Assembly: GCF_002994745.2 (NCBI RefSeq)
Contig: NC_037090.1
Span: 36,947,001-37,011,000, forward strand
Length of the DNA: 64,000 bases
Direction: 5' to 3'
From: Rosa chinensis
Lineage: Eukaryota; Streptophyta; Magnoliopsida; Rosales; Rosaceae
Position numbers and translations under genes: made by a program. A model generated the notes under the pieces. It did no database searches. It was not told the DNA's origin and saw only the letters and a list, made by a program, of their open reading frames with translations. This document shows positions 33,293 through 44,592 of the stretch, in pieces (positions within the stretch are counted from its first letter, which is position 1; every line of letters starts with the position of its first letter).

Positions 33293-34080
33293 CAGTAGCT
33301 ATAGTCTTGTAGGTCAGTAGAGAAATTCGTAGCTACTGAAGGTCAGTAGCTATAGTCGGATTTTTGTGCTATGCATTCAGCACTGTCGAAATTTGATTAT
33401 GCTTAGTAGCTTTAGCTGAGATATTTTGGTTAAGAAATTCTGAGGGTCAGTACCTTTGGCCTCATGTTGTCACATTCTCTCCCTTTTGGTTAAGAAATTT
33501 TGATTATTCTCAATGGTTGAGAAATTCTGAGGGTCAGTAGCTTTAGCTAAGAAATTAACATTTAGGCTATTAAGGGTCAGTATTCTATTGAGCGTCATTA
33601 AACCTATATGCATTGCTGAGGGTCAGTAGCCTTAGCTTCATTATTTCACTAACCCTTTATTTATTGCAAGCTCATTTTTATGTTTATTTTTAGGGTTAGT
33701 GGTTTTAGCTGATTTTATTTGTATTGCAACCTCATTTTTATGTTTATTTATGAGGACCAATAGTTTTAGCTTCATGATTGCATGAGTTATTCAACTCAAA
33801 TCTATTATCGGTTCGGTTGAGGTTGCATTTTTAGACAGATTTCTTAGCTTTACTTTATGGAAGAGTCATTGAAATTATGTCTACCTATAGGCTCTGTGGA
33901 TATTTGATCTTATTACTGTTGTTAGTCTTTTTTCTACTTGAAATTCTGGTCATTGATCTACTGCAACTGTGAGGATCTTTTGATTAGGTCCTTTGCATTT
34001 TTATAAGCTACAATGGTTTCTTAATCAAATTGAGGGTCAATACACTATTGAGGGTCAGTAAACTACTGAGGCTCAGTACT
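33290..34080. repeat. Field of dispersed GGTCAGTAGCTTTAGCT-like motifs
   Basis: At least ten variants of GAGGGTCAGTAGCTTTAGCT recur at irregular spacing, often after TGA or TTGA, with AT-rich sequence between. They are all in the same orientation. There is no long ORF; a 27-codon ATG frame starts at about 34133 just after the field but has no recognised motif. Confidence 0.75.
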
Positions 34081-34757
34081 CATATATTTGCATTTATAAT
34101 TCGCATTTATAATATACATAGATTAATCACAAATGGAAAAGAGGAAGGCTGATGCAATAGACAAAGAGGATTTACTGATTGAAGAACATGAGAAGAACCA
34201 TGGTGGAGAGATTTCTTCACCATGACGAGAGCTGGTATTCGAAATTAGGTGTAATTGAAGGCAAGCAAAGACCATATTAGGTTGGATTAGGATATTAGGA
34301 TTTGCATTTGATCAATCTAAATCGTTTTGTTTTGTTGAATGAGATTAATAGCGAAAGGTTGATATTTTGCAGATGTGGATTTGTGTTTATGAGTTGATAG
34401 GATTTTGACGAGAGTAAATTAACATAGATGCAGGCTTTTTGAAGTCTTCTTTATTCATTAATGTTAATGGATCGATTTAATTACTAAGTTTCAAACCAAA
34501 AAAAAATGGTGCAAGGTTAAATAACTTTGGCTCTTTTATGTGTATACAAACAATTCAACTAGTTAATCATTCAGAATTGCCTCTAGAAACTGGAAAGAAC
34601 TGCAAGTCGTGTATGTCTAAATGATAATGAAGCTCACTACATTAAATCCGCAATCCCTCAGAATGATACCGAAATCCAGTACATTAAGTCTATAGAGGTT
34701 ATTTTGGTAATTTACTAGTTAAAAAAATCAATTCAAAAAGGGAAGGAAAATGGCCGC

Positions 34758-34823
34758 ATGGTCAGGGGTTGGAGAAGATGGTCTGATAAGCTCTCTGGAG
34801 ACAACCTCAACCTCAACCTTCAT
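34758..34823 (-). pseudogene. BAHD acyltransferase N-terminal relic
   Basis: On the minus strand the first 22 codons read MKVEVEVVSRELIRPSSPTP then DH. This is nearly the same as the start of the intact BAHD gene at 38631-39968. Homology then stops abruptly. A TATATAA-like sequence lies about 75 bp upstream. It is a truncated duplicate of the cluster. Confidence 0.8.
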
Positions 34824-35539
34824 GATCATTGATCTCCTACAAACAATGGGTATGTCTGGTTGTGCTTGTATAGTGTATGTGTTTCAGTTAGACTTATATA
34901 AAGCTATAGCTAAATCCTAAGGGGATAGAATGCATCTTAAAAAATTAATGATTAATACCCCCTGAGGTTTGGGGGTGTCATCATTTCAACCCCCCCCCCC
35001 GGCCGACTCTCAATTTCACTTTTTTACCCCCTAAGCTTTCTAATTTTTGTCTTCCGTGCCTAATCTCTGATGTGGACGTTAAATCCGACCATTGAGGACT
35101 AAAATGGTCATTTCAAGACAAAAAAAAACCAAAAAAAAAAAAAAAAAAACTCCTTCTCTCTCTTCTCTTTTGCAAACCATTTTCATCTCCCAAATAAACT
35201 CAAAAACAAAGCACATTCATAAACCCATCAAACAATTTTCAAGGATGTTCCAGATGACATTCTCAGTGCATGGAGAAGAAGAGAGAGAGCCAACATATCA
35301 CCAATATTTGCGGGTGCTTTTATATCAAACTTCTTCATGTCTATATTTCCGAGATGAATATGAGCATCCTTATCTCTTCTACTGTTCTACATACCTCCTC
35401 GCCCAACTCCGCCAGCTTGTCCTTGATCTGTAAAATCATAAATCGTGGTTAACTATGTCAAATTATTCTTCTAACTAAATCCTAATTATGTGGAATCTGG
35501 ACACCAAAGTACCAAACATCAAACAACACATCAACCGAT

Positions 35540-35660
35540 TCAACCCATTCCCAATTATCAACAATTCAAGTATTCAACATCAACCCATTCCCAATTATCG
35601 ACATCAACCCATTACCCATTCTCAATTATCAACATCAAGTCATCATTCATCAACCAATTC
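35540..35660. repeat. Short tandem CAACCCATTCCCAATTATC repeats
   Basis: Four or five imperfect units inside the MULE. The two overlapping short plus-strand ORFs read this repeat and are not genes. Confidence 0.75.
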
Positions 35661-36232
35661 GGCCATTCCCAAGTCCCAAGTCCCAATGACGACCTCACCC
35701 TAAACACAAAACATCACGAAATCACAATTCAATCATCATCAGCAAGACAGCAATTCAGTATGGGTATTGGGTATACGGTGTTTACCTGAGAATATGAGAT
35801 TCAGGGTTTGAAGATTTGAAGCCTTCAAGAGTTCAAGGAGCAAGGTGGCTGGAGCCTGGAACTCTAGAAGGTGGAATCAAAATCGATCTGAACTCGGGGA
35901 GAATTCCAAAATGGCCAGAATAACCCAGAAACTAAAATCAACAAAAATCGATCAATTCCAAAAACTAATTACACAGGAAAGTAGAGCACGACGAGAGGAT
36001 CAAATTCGGTACCTCATGTAACTCCGACGATCACCAGAAACTGCAGAAGCTTCGCCGGAAAATCTGAAGCTTTCGGGCTTCGATTCTTTTTCCACGATCA
36101 ACAATCGGCCAAACCCATACCATAGGGACGTCAGGGAGGACAAGACGAAACATTTGGCGCTGTGCGCCAGTCGAAGGTGACCGAACTGCGGAGAACCGTC
36201 AGGATCGCCTTCACGGGTCGAGGCTGGAGAGC

Positions 36233-36233
<1 letters not shown>

Positions 36234-36312
<79 letters not shown>
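36234..36312. repeat. GA microsatellite
   Basis: An almost perfect (GA)n tract of about 39 units near the right end of the MULE. The Ser-Leu repeat frame on the minus strand is an artefact. Confidence 0.95.
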
Positions 36313-36317
<5 letters not shown>

Positions 36318-36998
36318 TGCAGAGAGAGAAGGAAAAAAGAGTTTTCTTTTTCTTTTTTTGGTCATAAAATGACCATTTTAGCCCTCAAAAAAATGGGCCC
36401 CATTATCGGAGTTAACGTCCAATTTGGACGGAGCATCAGAGATTGGGCACGGAAGACAAAAATTGGAAAGCTTAGGGGGTAAAAAAGTGAAATTGAGAGT
36501 CGGGGGGTGAAATGATGACACCCCCAAACCTCAGGAGGTAAACTGAAATTAATCCAAAAATTAATTAACAAAGGCCCATTGGCCATTGGTTAAGCAAATA
36601 CATGCTCATGAATTGATATCACAATGACGTCCTATTTCTTTTTCTTAAACTCCAAAAGACAAATCACAATTAGATACTTGTGCAGCATAGCATCACATTA
36701 TGTTTTTTTTATAATTTTCTGAAGTATCATACAAAAATTAAAAATCTTTTCTTTTCTTGTGCTACAAGAGAAATAGAAGGAATGAATCTCAGGATTAGCT
36801 TGGAAAGATTTTCCAGTGAGATTATGATAGGGATCTCAGATAGTGTTAACTCATCGCTCCATTAAAAGTGCCTAATTCTAAGAAATTATATTTCTGCTTA
36901 TTTGTGAGTTGGTTATTGGCACATTATTAGTCCGACTTTTCTTGCAGAACAGTATATATGTTGCGTGTGAAGTGCAGGTAAGATAACCTAGCATCCTT

Positions 36999-37956
36999 TT
37001 TTTTTTTTTTATATTAATGAAATTTCATTAATAATTACCAATGAGAGTAAACTCAATGGAAGGTGCCCAAAACAAGGCCTAAGTACAAATAAACCCAATA
37101 AGGAAAATTACAACTCAACCACAATCCACATGGATAGGGCAAAAGCGTGTAATCCTAAAAATTAAAATAAACATCAACTCCTACACTAGCACAGCAGCCT
37201 CCGCCGAACTTCTTCTGCACAACCGCCGCTGCAATCGCTGCTGCTGCCGCCACCAGAAGCCAAGAGGATGCGAGAAGTGTTGAATCGAAGTGATGAGTAC
37301 TGAATGGCCGTTGCTAGAACAATCCCAAAAAGCAAATCCAATCAAAACTAAAATTAAAGGGGATGAGAGAAAGGAACCAATACCACACACTCTCTTCTCC
37401 ATCAGAGAGACTCAAACCGGGAAGGGAAGACAGCCACCGAGATGGGACAAAATCCAATAGCAAAGAAAAAATCCAGTGGAGAATGGGGGGTGAAACACCC
37501 ATGCGTGAGCACCCATAGTCCATACGGTAAGTGACTCGCACTTTTAAGAGGTAGGCACGAAATCCTTCATGGAGAAGGTCTTTGGTAGATGGAGGGGAGC
37601 TGGTGTGAGGTGATGGGTGAGGGGAATCATGGAGTTTTTTGGATCTGAAATTTTTTTGGGTTGATCGGCAAAGAAAGGAGGAACAATGTCCTCTATAACT
37701 GGACATAAGCCAGCAAAATCACCACAGGGGTGTGAGAGAAGCAAGAGAAAATGATGAAAGACAGAGGAACTGAGAAAAAGAGAGGCCAAAACTAGAAAGC
37801 CCTCCCCCAACTCTCAAGCCTTCAATCTAGATCCGAAGGGATCAAAATCAGGGCAAAGAGAAGGGGGAGGGAGATGGGTTTTCTCAGATCTGTTTTCTCT
37901 CTCTAGGTTTTAGAGAGAGACGCTCTGAACATGAAAAAATTTGGAATAGATAGAAC
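36999..37956 (-). mobile_element. Poly(A) retroposon, minus strand
   Basis: The plus-strand T-run at 36997-37010 is the poly(A) tail of a minus-strand unit ending TTTCATTAATAT-(A)n. A 12-bp imperfect duplication CCTA(G/A)CATCCTT flanks it (36987-36998 and 37957-37968). The body has no RT ORF. It has the same plan as 9795-10836. Confidence 0.65.
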
Positions 37957-37969
37957 CCTAACATCCTTG

Positions 37970-38600
37970 TTAACAAGAAAGGGCAAGACGTTTAGAGAAA
38001 GTTTGAACTTCAAAGAAAGCACAAGCATGCAGACAACAGACTAGTCCAGGAAGTCAAATATTTCACACTATAAAAAGCATGCATAACAGTGCTGAAACAC
38101 TGTTTACATTGAATTACAGAGTCTAATTGCATCAGCTAGCAAGATAAAGCTATTTTAAACAACCAACGAGGAACAACCCTGCCAAACAAAAGCCTCCAAA
38201 GAAAACACGATCTAAGAACAAGATCTCAACTCAAACGGATATCCCACTTAGTAGCAATGAAGATAAAACTATTTTGCTGCGAATTAAGGAGATTGACCCT
38301 CCTCATGCTCTGAGCTACTTACTTACTGCATATATTACCCCATGATTGACATCAACAAATACTACTATTAAAAAGAAATCCACAATTTAAGAGCAGACCA
38401 ACCAGGCAAGCACACTTATTGAGTTGATTTGAGCGACCATCTTTCTCGTAACGAAACTTGAGTTTTTTGAAATTTGGTCCTCCTTTCGGTACCCAGAACA
38501 TGTATAACCATCACTTACCAAAAGATGACCAGATTTACTCGAAACTTAATTTAGTTACCAAATAGATGAGACCAAATTTCAGTGCGGCATACGATGTTGC
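37970..38600. other. 3' flank of the BAHD gene, no gene seen
   Basis: AT-rich sequence downstream of the BAHD stop codon on the minus strand. It may include the 3' UTR, but no clear polyadenylation signal was singled out. Confidence 0.4.
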
Positions 38601-38630
38601 ATAAATTATGAGAGCAGGACTAGCTGTTTG

Positions 38631-39968
38631 TTAACAACCAAAGGGCTCTTCAGCGCCCGCTTGGAGACACATAGGGGCCAAGAACTCGGCATCAGTTTCA
38701 AATTTAGCCATGAGTTGCTCCTCCAAACTGATGTATACCTCTATTCCATCACCCTCTTTGGTGTCCATGAAAGTTGCTACGTTCTTGAAGGTCAATGGTG
38801 TTGAGAACACCCACGCAGGCCTTCCCCAACCGAAATCATTATCATACACTGGAAACCTGCAATAGCTACTGAAGCCCAACTTAACCAGCTCTAGTTCGGT
38901 TAGTCTACCAGTATTCTCATTGAAGGGGAGCCCCGACTGCTCAGCACCCTGCTGTAGTCCTTTGACGCAGTCATTGTCGATCTTGTGTATTTCTTCTCGT
39001 AATTCCCTCATAGCCCGACCATATGCACTGCATGCATCCCCAGTACTTAGTAAGGGACCTGTGGTGGCAGCACGGTAAATGTTTCCAAAAGAATGTTGTG
39101 GCAATGGTGGATCAAACCTTGGGCGTAGGTTCACAGCATGGACCGCAATATACAACTTCTCATCATGAGGTCCTGTAATCTTATTGGTATTGGCCATATA
39201 TCGACTCCATATGAAAGCCGTTAAAGCATCAACACGTGATGGGCGTTTCCGGTTTTCTTCTAAGCCTACAGCGCTTTCCCCATACTTTGCTGTGAGAGCC
39301 TCTATCATAGAGGCACTGAATAAAAACCTCTTTGTGACTTTATTCCTGGAGATTTCAGTGCTTGGATCATATGCCATAACATCCTTCAGTGGAAAACGTG
39401 TTGCTGACAGAAAGTCTGGATGCTCTATGTTGGATTCGCCACGGGCTATGGCCGCCCAAGTTTTGCTGAACATGAAATAAGATGACGCATCGGCAAGCCT
39501 GTGAGAGATGCATTGACCAATTGCAAATCCTCCACATTCAAAGATGCTGAGCTGGACCCCTAGGACCAACTCCTTACCAATATGATCATCAAGTTCAAAT
39601 GGCATGAACTTGCTAAGTTGATCAGGGATCGGATTCTTGAGGAAGTCAGAGAGTTTGCAATTGACGTGAGCTTCAAGGTAGGGAATGCCCTCATCATTGC
39701 AATCAACATGCCAGTCGTCGTGTTTGATTCGTCCGGCTAATGGGTAGAAAACGGTTAAGACTTCGGCTAGGGACTTTTTGAGGTGGCTGGATATTTCAGT
39801 AATGTTGGGGGCTGTCTTGTCATTGAATTCGTAGAAGAGGACCAAAGGGTTATAGACTGGGGGAGCTAATTGATCAAAGGAGGAGAGTTGGTAATGGCGA
39901 AGATGAGCAGGGGTTGGAGAAGATGGGGTGATAATCTCCTTGGAGATTACTTCTACTTCAACCTTCAT
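38631..39968 (-). CDS. BAHD acyltransferase (vinorine-synthase-like clade), intact
   Basis: A single-exon gene of 445 residues, normal for BAHD enzymes, which transfer an acyl group from acyl-CoA to an alcohol or amine in the cytosol. The catalytic HXXXD motif is HRLAD (156-160) and the structural DFGWG motif is at 378-382. Other family blocks are present: PVYNPLVLFYE near the N-terminus, LSEVL-like LAEVLTVFYPLAGR (68-80), and VNLRPRFDPPLP (279-290). The start MKVEVEV is shared with two relics of the same cluster. The clade (vinorine synthase, deacetylvindoline acetyltransferase and similar acetyltransferases) is inferred from overall pattern; the substrate cannot be told from sequence. It lies in a minus-strand cluster of BAHD duplicates and is the only unbroken member. 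Confidence 0.92.
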   Translation of the reverse strand: MKVEVEVISKEIITPSSPTPAHLRHYQLSSFDQLAPPVYNPLVLFYEFNDKTAPNITEISSHLKKSLAEVLTVFYPLAGRIKHDDWHVDCNDEGIPYLEAHVNCKLSDFLKNPIPDQLSKFMPFELDDHIGKELVLGVQLSIFECGGFAIGQCISHRLADASSYFMFSKTWAAIARGESNIEHPDFLSATRFPLKDVMAYDPSTEISRNKVTKRFLFSASMIEALTAKYGESAVGLEENRKRPSRVDALTAFIWSRYMANTNKITGPHDEKLYIAVHAVNLRPRFDPPLPQHSFGNIYRAATTGPLLSTGDACSAYGRAMRELREEIHKIDNDCVKGLQQGAEQSGLPFNENTGRLTELELVKLGFSSYCRFPVYDNDFGWGRPAWVFSTPLTFKNVATFMDTKEGDGIEVYISLEEQLMAKFETDAEFLAPMCLQAGAEEPFGC

Positions 39969-40050
39969 TCTTACTAGCTAGATCGATCTTTTGAACTCGA
40001 TTGAGTACTAAGGTTATGTAGTTCTATTAATTAGCCCTACTCTGATCAAG

Positions 40051-40056
40051 TTTATA
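40051..40056 (-). promoter_or_regulatory. Putative TATA box of the BAHD gene
   Basis: On the minus strand TATAAA in the context CTGTATAAACTTG lies about 83 bp upstream of the ATG at 39968. Positional inference only. Confidence 0.4.
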
Positions 40057-40371
40057 CAGATACAAAACTAATTGTTTGATAACTCGTGGTCTGATTATGA
40101 TAATGTACTATATTGATTAGTTGTTGTACAATTTGAGTTTACTAATGTAATCAAAAAGGAAAAAAAAATACAATAATATGATCGTATCATATTAAATCAA
40201 ATCAGATTTAGACATTTAGTAATAAAACTTGTATGTTGGGCTATTTGCCTTGATTATAGGGTGGTCCAACTTATTGAGGAAAGGTCAGACTTCAAAGTCT
40301 CATACTCTTAATACCAGCTGGATAACTATTATTGAGGAGTAGGTCAGACTTCAAAGCCAAGAAAGAGCTAT

Positions 40372-40405
40372 CAGTTTCAGATTTAGCAATGACTTCCTCC
40401 CCAAA

Positions 40406-40408
<3 letters not shown>
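40372..40408 (-). pseudogene. BAHD acyltransferase C-terminal relic
   Basis: The text ATCAGTTTCAGATTTAGCAAT then GACTTCCTCCCCAAACCAATA matches the C-terminal coding region of the two larger BAHD copies (38686-38730 and 41911-41950), encoding the LEEEVM.KFETD region. It runs straight into a TA microsatellite carrying a MITE. After the insertion GCCTCTA at 40911 may resume the same match for a few bases. Confidence 0.7.
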
Positions 40409-40486
<78 letters not shown>

Positions 40487-40858
40487 GGGCGGGTTCTGAA
40501 GCGGACGTCCGCACTTGGCTAAAGTGCGGACGGCGACGCAGCGGCTGCGTTCCAGGCTTGGCCGGCGGCTCGGGGCTTGGCGGACGGAGGCCGGAGGCTT
40601 GGCAGACGGTTCTGGGCAGCGTTCGAGGTTGGAGGAGGTCGGAGTTGCAGGTTTCTAGGCAGCGAGCTCACCTGCAACTGCAGGTTTCTGGGCAAGGCTG
40701 CAACCACGTCGCCGGCGACTCCACCGACTGCAGACCCGTCCGTCTGACCCGTGGCGTCCGTCCGGCAAGCTCCGCCGCTCCGTCGCACCCCGAGCCGAGC
40801 TGCAGCAGCGCCGTCCGCACTTTAACGAAAGTGCGGACGTCCTCTTCAGAACGCGGTC

Positions 40859-40910
<52 letters not shown>
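40409..40910. repeat. TA microsatellite split by a GC-rich MITE
   Basis: (TA)n at 40409-40485 and again at 40860-40910 flank the GC-rich insert. The tyrosine-isoleucine ORFs across it are artefacts. Confidence 0.95.
40486..40859. mobile_element. GC-rich MITE with hairpin-forming ends inserted in (TA)n
   Basis: An insert of about 374 bp has terminal inverted repeats of about 45 bp: left GGTTCTGAAGCGGACGTCCG, right (reverse) CGTTCTGAAGAGGACGTCCG. Inside each end is a further palindrome GTCCGCACTT-(3-4 nt)-AAAGTGCGGAC. It is flanked on both sides by TA repeats, like rice Micron elements that target TA microsatellites. Base composition is far more GC-rich than its surroundings. It has no credible ORF. 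Confidence 0.8.
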
Positions 40911-40913
<3 letters not shown>

Positions 40914-41037
40914 TCTAAACTTGTAGAATATGTTAACCTCATCGCTTTGCTGCTTAGGGGAAAGTCTTCCGATCATTGGATAACCCTGTCTTTCTTCAGA
41001 ATTATGACGAATGTTAACTTGATTAACCTTAATGAAT

Positions 41038-41081
41038 ATGGATTTGATTTGATTATGTTGAAATGATCAAATCAAATCCAT
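41038..41081. repeat. Perfect hairpin, 16-bp stem
   Basis: ATGGATTTGATTTGAT pairs exactly with ATCAAATCAAATCCAT across a 12-nt loop. No gene is associated. Confidence 0.9.
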
Positions 41082-41407
41082 AGGCAATGAAACAGGCACC
41101 TCAACCTAACAATAATCATCAACTCCATAGGCAATGACCTTGAACTTTTATAGAGCATACTCTAGCTAAGATTAACTAGTATAAATCTCTGGGGATATTT
41201 ACCGGACTTGATCTTATCAAGGGAAGAAGGATTATCAATACTGTATACCATACTATCTGCACCATGAGATTGAACAGGAGTTATAGGTGAGGACTTTTTA
41301 CTCACTGGAATCTCTTTGTTGTTAGAATGGCCCATCTACTGGCTACAAAAGCCCTTTTCTGTCCGAGTCGCTCCAATTATATTTTCTTACTTTGTACCGT
41401 AAAGATT

Positions 41408-41450
41408 CAGCAATATCATCTAGTTCAATTGGGATGAACTCGGGATCACT
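41408..41450 (-). pseudogene. BAHD acyltransferase middle-region relic
   Basis: AGCAATATCATCTAGTTCAA then TTGGGATGAACTC matches the segment of the BAHD copy at 42771-42810 that encodes KFMPFELDNIA. Together with the C-terminal relic at 40372-40408 it probably marks a third, largely erased BAHD copy. Confidence 0.65.
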
Positions 41451-41870
41451 GCACTGGAAGGTAGCTTTGTAGCAGAGGACTCAACCCAGAGAAATAACTT
41501 GATGAGGCTCCCGTCTGAACGGAGTATAATTGCACCAGCAAGAACCAAATTGCTAATTTGGTGCAAATCAAAAGAGGCCCTGAGGTGGTGGATAGAGAAA
41601 TAGCTCCATTATTGACATGTTTAGAGATATTTTGACACTGATAAAGATTAATAATGCTACATCGTCGTGGTCCACCTTTCTATTCTACATTATGAATGTG
41701 AACGACCCAAACACGGAGGTTTCATCTTCACCAAAAATGAAGTCCACAATTTGTTTAATAAATCATGTAATTCAAATTGACAGTTTTACAAAAAGCATGA
41801 GAGTATCAGCTGCAGAACAACAATCGATCAACTCCAAAGAAAAGATTATTTTGTCAATAAACAAAACAGT

Positions 41871-43162
41871 TCAGCACCCACTTGGAGACGCATAAGCCAA
41901 AAACTCGATATCAGTTTCAAACTTAACCATGACTTCCTCCTCCAAACTAATACATGCCTCTATTCCATCAGCCTCTTTGGTATCCATGAAAACCACTAGG
42001 TTCTTGAAGGTCAGTGGTGATGACGATACCCACGTAGGCTTCCCCCAACCAAAATCATTATCATACAGAGGAAATCTGCAGAAACTACTGAAGCTAAATG
42101 TAATCAGCTCTCCACTGATAACTCTATCAACACTTTCATTAAGCTCACTCAAGTGCTCAGCACCTTGTTGTAGACCTTTCGTGTAGTGATTGTCAATCTT
42201 GTCCATTTCTTCTCGTACGTGCCTCATCACCAAGCCATAGCATTCTTCCCGCTACTTAAAAAAGGAGCTGTCATGGCAGCACGATAAAGATTTCCAAAAG
42301 AATGGTGCGGCAACGAGGGGTCAAACCTTGGACGCAGGTTCACAGAATGGAGCTCTATGTACAACTTCTCAGCAGGTCCTGTATCCTTGGTGTTGGCCAC
42401 ATATCGACTCCATATGAAAGCCGACAAAGCATCAACACATGATGGGCGTTTCTGGTTTTCTAGGCCTTCGCTGTTCTGATAGTTTGCTCTGAGAGTCTCT
42501 ATCATAGATGCACTAAACACAAACCTCTTTGCTACTTTATTCCTTGTGATGCCAAGGCCTGCATCATAGGCTGTAAAATCCCTTGGTGGGAAGAGTTTTG
42601 CTGAAATAAACTCCGGAGGCTCTATTTTGGCTTGATCTCCGAGGGCAGTGGCAGCCCAAGTTTTGCTGAACATGAAATGACATAATCCATCTGCTAGCTT
42701 GTGAGAAATACAGTGACCAATAGCAAATCCTCCACATTCAAAGATGTTAAGCTGGACGCCTAGAGGAAGCTTATTAGCAATATTATCTAGTTCAAATGGC
42801 ATGAACTTACTGAATTCACCAGGGACTGGATTGTTGAGAACTTCAGAAAGTTCACACTTAACATGAGCTTCAACATAGGGAATGCCCTCATCATTGCAAT
42901 CTACATACTTGTTGTCTGTGATTCGTCCCGCTAATGGGTAGAAAAGGGTTAAGACCTCGGCTAAGGACTTCTTAAGGTGGTTGGATATTTCAGTAACGCT
43001 AGGCATCGTCTCGTCATTGAATTCATAAAAGAGGACCAAAAGGTTATAGACTGGAGGAGATAACTGATCAAGGAAGGAAAGCTGGTAATGGCGAAGATCA
43101 TCAGGGGTTGAAGAAGATGGTTTGATAATCTCCTCAAGTATCAATTCAACTTCAATATTCAT
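41871..43162 (-). pseudogene. BAHD acyltransferase duplicate with one frameshift
   Basis: The frame from the ATG at 43162 runs 311 codons with HKLAD (154-158) and VNLRPRFDPSLP, then breaks after FLSSGKN at about 42240. The C-terminal part continues in the next frame (41871-42233) with DNDFGWGKPTW and EEEVMVKFETD to a normal stop. Compared with the intact paralogue at 38631-39968, the break equals a net 7-nt deletion at the GKN/CYG position (about 42237-42250). Both essential motifs survive, so inactivation is recent. A truncated 311-residue product without DFGWG would be expected to be inactive. A sequencing error is the alternative. Confidence 0.88.
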
Positions 43163-43775
43163 TCTTCTTCCTAATTAACTCAACTGATCGAGTTGTGGCA
43201 AAAAAACAAAAACAAAAAATGATCTTTGGTTGTGATAAAACTAAAACACATATACAAAAGTAGTAGTTCAATTGATATTGGGTTCTAAGTTTGATTGTTG
43301 ACTTGGTGGTCTAAGATGCTCAGCTTTCATGCTAAAATACAAAGCAGAAAAGTCTATATTAACATTCAAAATCTAAGTTTTCTACTTCATAGAAACAGTA
43401 AATTCGACCCAAGCTTAATTTCTACAACAGAGGAGTAATGAGAGAACCCCAATGGGTTATATTGGGAAAGTAAAGCCGGAGTTACTCACTGGTTTTTCAT
43501 CACCGGAAAAGCTTTCCCTTTAGCCAGTTCGTCGCTGCAAGCTGAGGCCAAGGCGGTGCAGGAAGCTGTAGAATTGGAAAGAGTGTAACTTCAATACCGT
43601 TGCAATTGAAATGGACTATGAAAATATCATTAACGAATTCATAGTCGAAGGTGATTCATAGTCAGAGATGAGAAATTTTGAAGAAAGCACGAGCTTTTAC
43701 TCATGTCCAGTGTCTTTGCAGCTTTGGGTCCGGACGTTCTCAGTGAGATAAAAATATGGAGACGATGGCCCCTGA

Positions 43776-44483
43776 GAGCATCACAATGGGGACTCAAATT
43801 TGGGTCCAAACCCTAAATTTGAGTCCAAAAGTAATGGATTAGAGTTACAATGAGTCGGAATAATTTGGATCTATATCTGCCTGAGACCTAAATAAAAAAT
43901 CAAATCTGGTGGGACCCGCTACTTTGTGTTGCTAATACATGTAAGTGAGCTATGGGATCAGAAAAGCCTGAGACCCACTATTTTTCTAAACCAAACAGCT
44001 CTTTCTGTTTTGAATTAAGGGTCAAGATTGAATGTTTAATTCAATCTAACGGTCAAAAATAGATTCAATCAATTATATAAAAATTTGTTTTACAGTTTTA
44101 TTTATTTATTTTTTTATATTGTAATGAATAAATTTAATGAATGTTATGTTTAATGTTTGATGATTAACTTTTATTTATACTAATTTGTTAGACATTTTTT
44201 TTATCTTAATTTAAGTTGTGTGTGTGTGTGTGTGTTAAAACAAACATAAAGTAGAAGACTCAAATATGAATATGTTCCACAGTGGCAAGATTTGTGTTTT
44301 GGACCCAAATTTGAGTCTAAAAAAATGAGTCCAAAATACTGGTCCTAAAATAAGTCATGTACCACTGCAGCACCCAATAAAAGTATGTCATTTTATACAC
44401 TATTCAGATTGACTCAAATTACTATTCCAGCTTATCTAGACCCAAATTTGAGTCCAAAAAATGAGTCTCCACTGCTGATGCTC
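43776..44483. mobile_element. PIF/Harbinger-like MITE
   Basis: A 708-bp element with TIRs GAGCATCACAATGGGGACTCA and (reverse of right) GAGCATCAGCAGTGGAGACTCA. Both continue into CAAATTTGGGTCCA-like sequence. The 3-bp TGA is repeated on both sides (43773-43775 and 44484-44486). GAGCATC ends and 3-bp duplications are typical of PIF/Harbinger MITEs. The interior is AT-rich with a (TG)n tract near 44217; there is no ORF. Confidence 0.75.
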
Positions 44484-44592
44484 TGAGGTTTTCCCTTGTA
44501 TCAATCAGATACCACCATTTTCATTTATTTCATATAATACCCATTTACCTGTGCTTTAGAACCTTAAACTCTTAAGGGTATCATTTTTCTTT

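Larger units (their letters stand above)
34950..36555. mobile_element. MULE-type element with long TIRs
   Basis: Both ends carry a ~190-bp inverted repeat: CCTGAGGTTTGGGGGTGTCATC, then CTCTCAATTTCACTTTTTTACCCCC and GTCTTCCGTGCC-like text, ending in an AAATGGTCATTT palindromic region. The flanks share AAAAATTAAT (34940-34949 and 36556-36565), giving a 9-10-bp duplication. The interior has poly(A), CCCATTCCCAATTATC repeats and a (GA)n tract. There is no transposase. Confidence 0.8.

Noticed and set aside
33168..34080. Possible CRISPR-like array
   Set aside because: Repeats are imperfect, spacing is irregular, and the sequence is plant nuclear.
35540..35660. Possible coding repeat protein (Gln/His/Pro-rich)
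   Set aside because: Tandem DNA repeat inside a MULE; two overlapping frames are equally open.
36000..36365. 121-codon minus-strand ORF with Ser-Leu repeats
   Set aside because: Translation of a GA microsatellite in a MULE.
40558..40976. ORFs with Tyr-Ile repeats and Arg-rich tails
   Set aside because: Translation of the TA microsatellite and GC-rich MITE.
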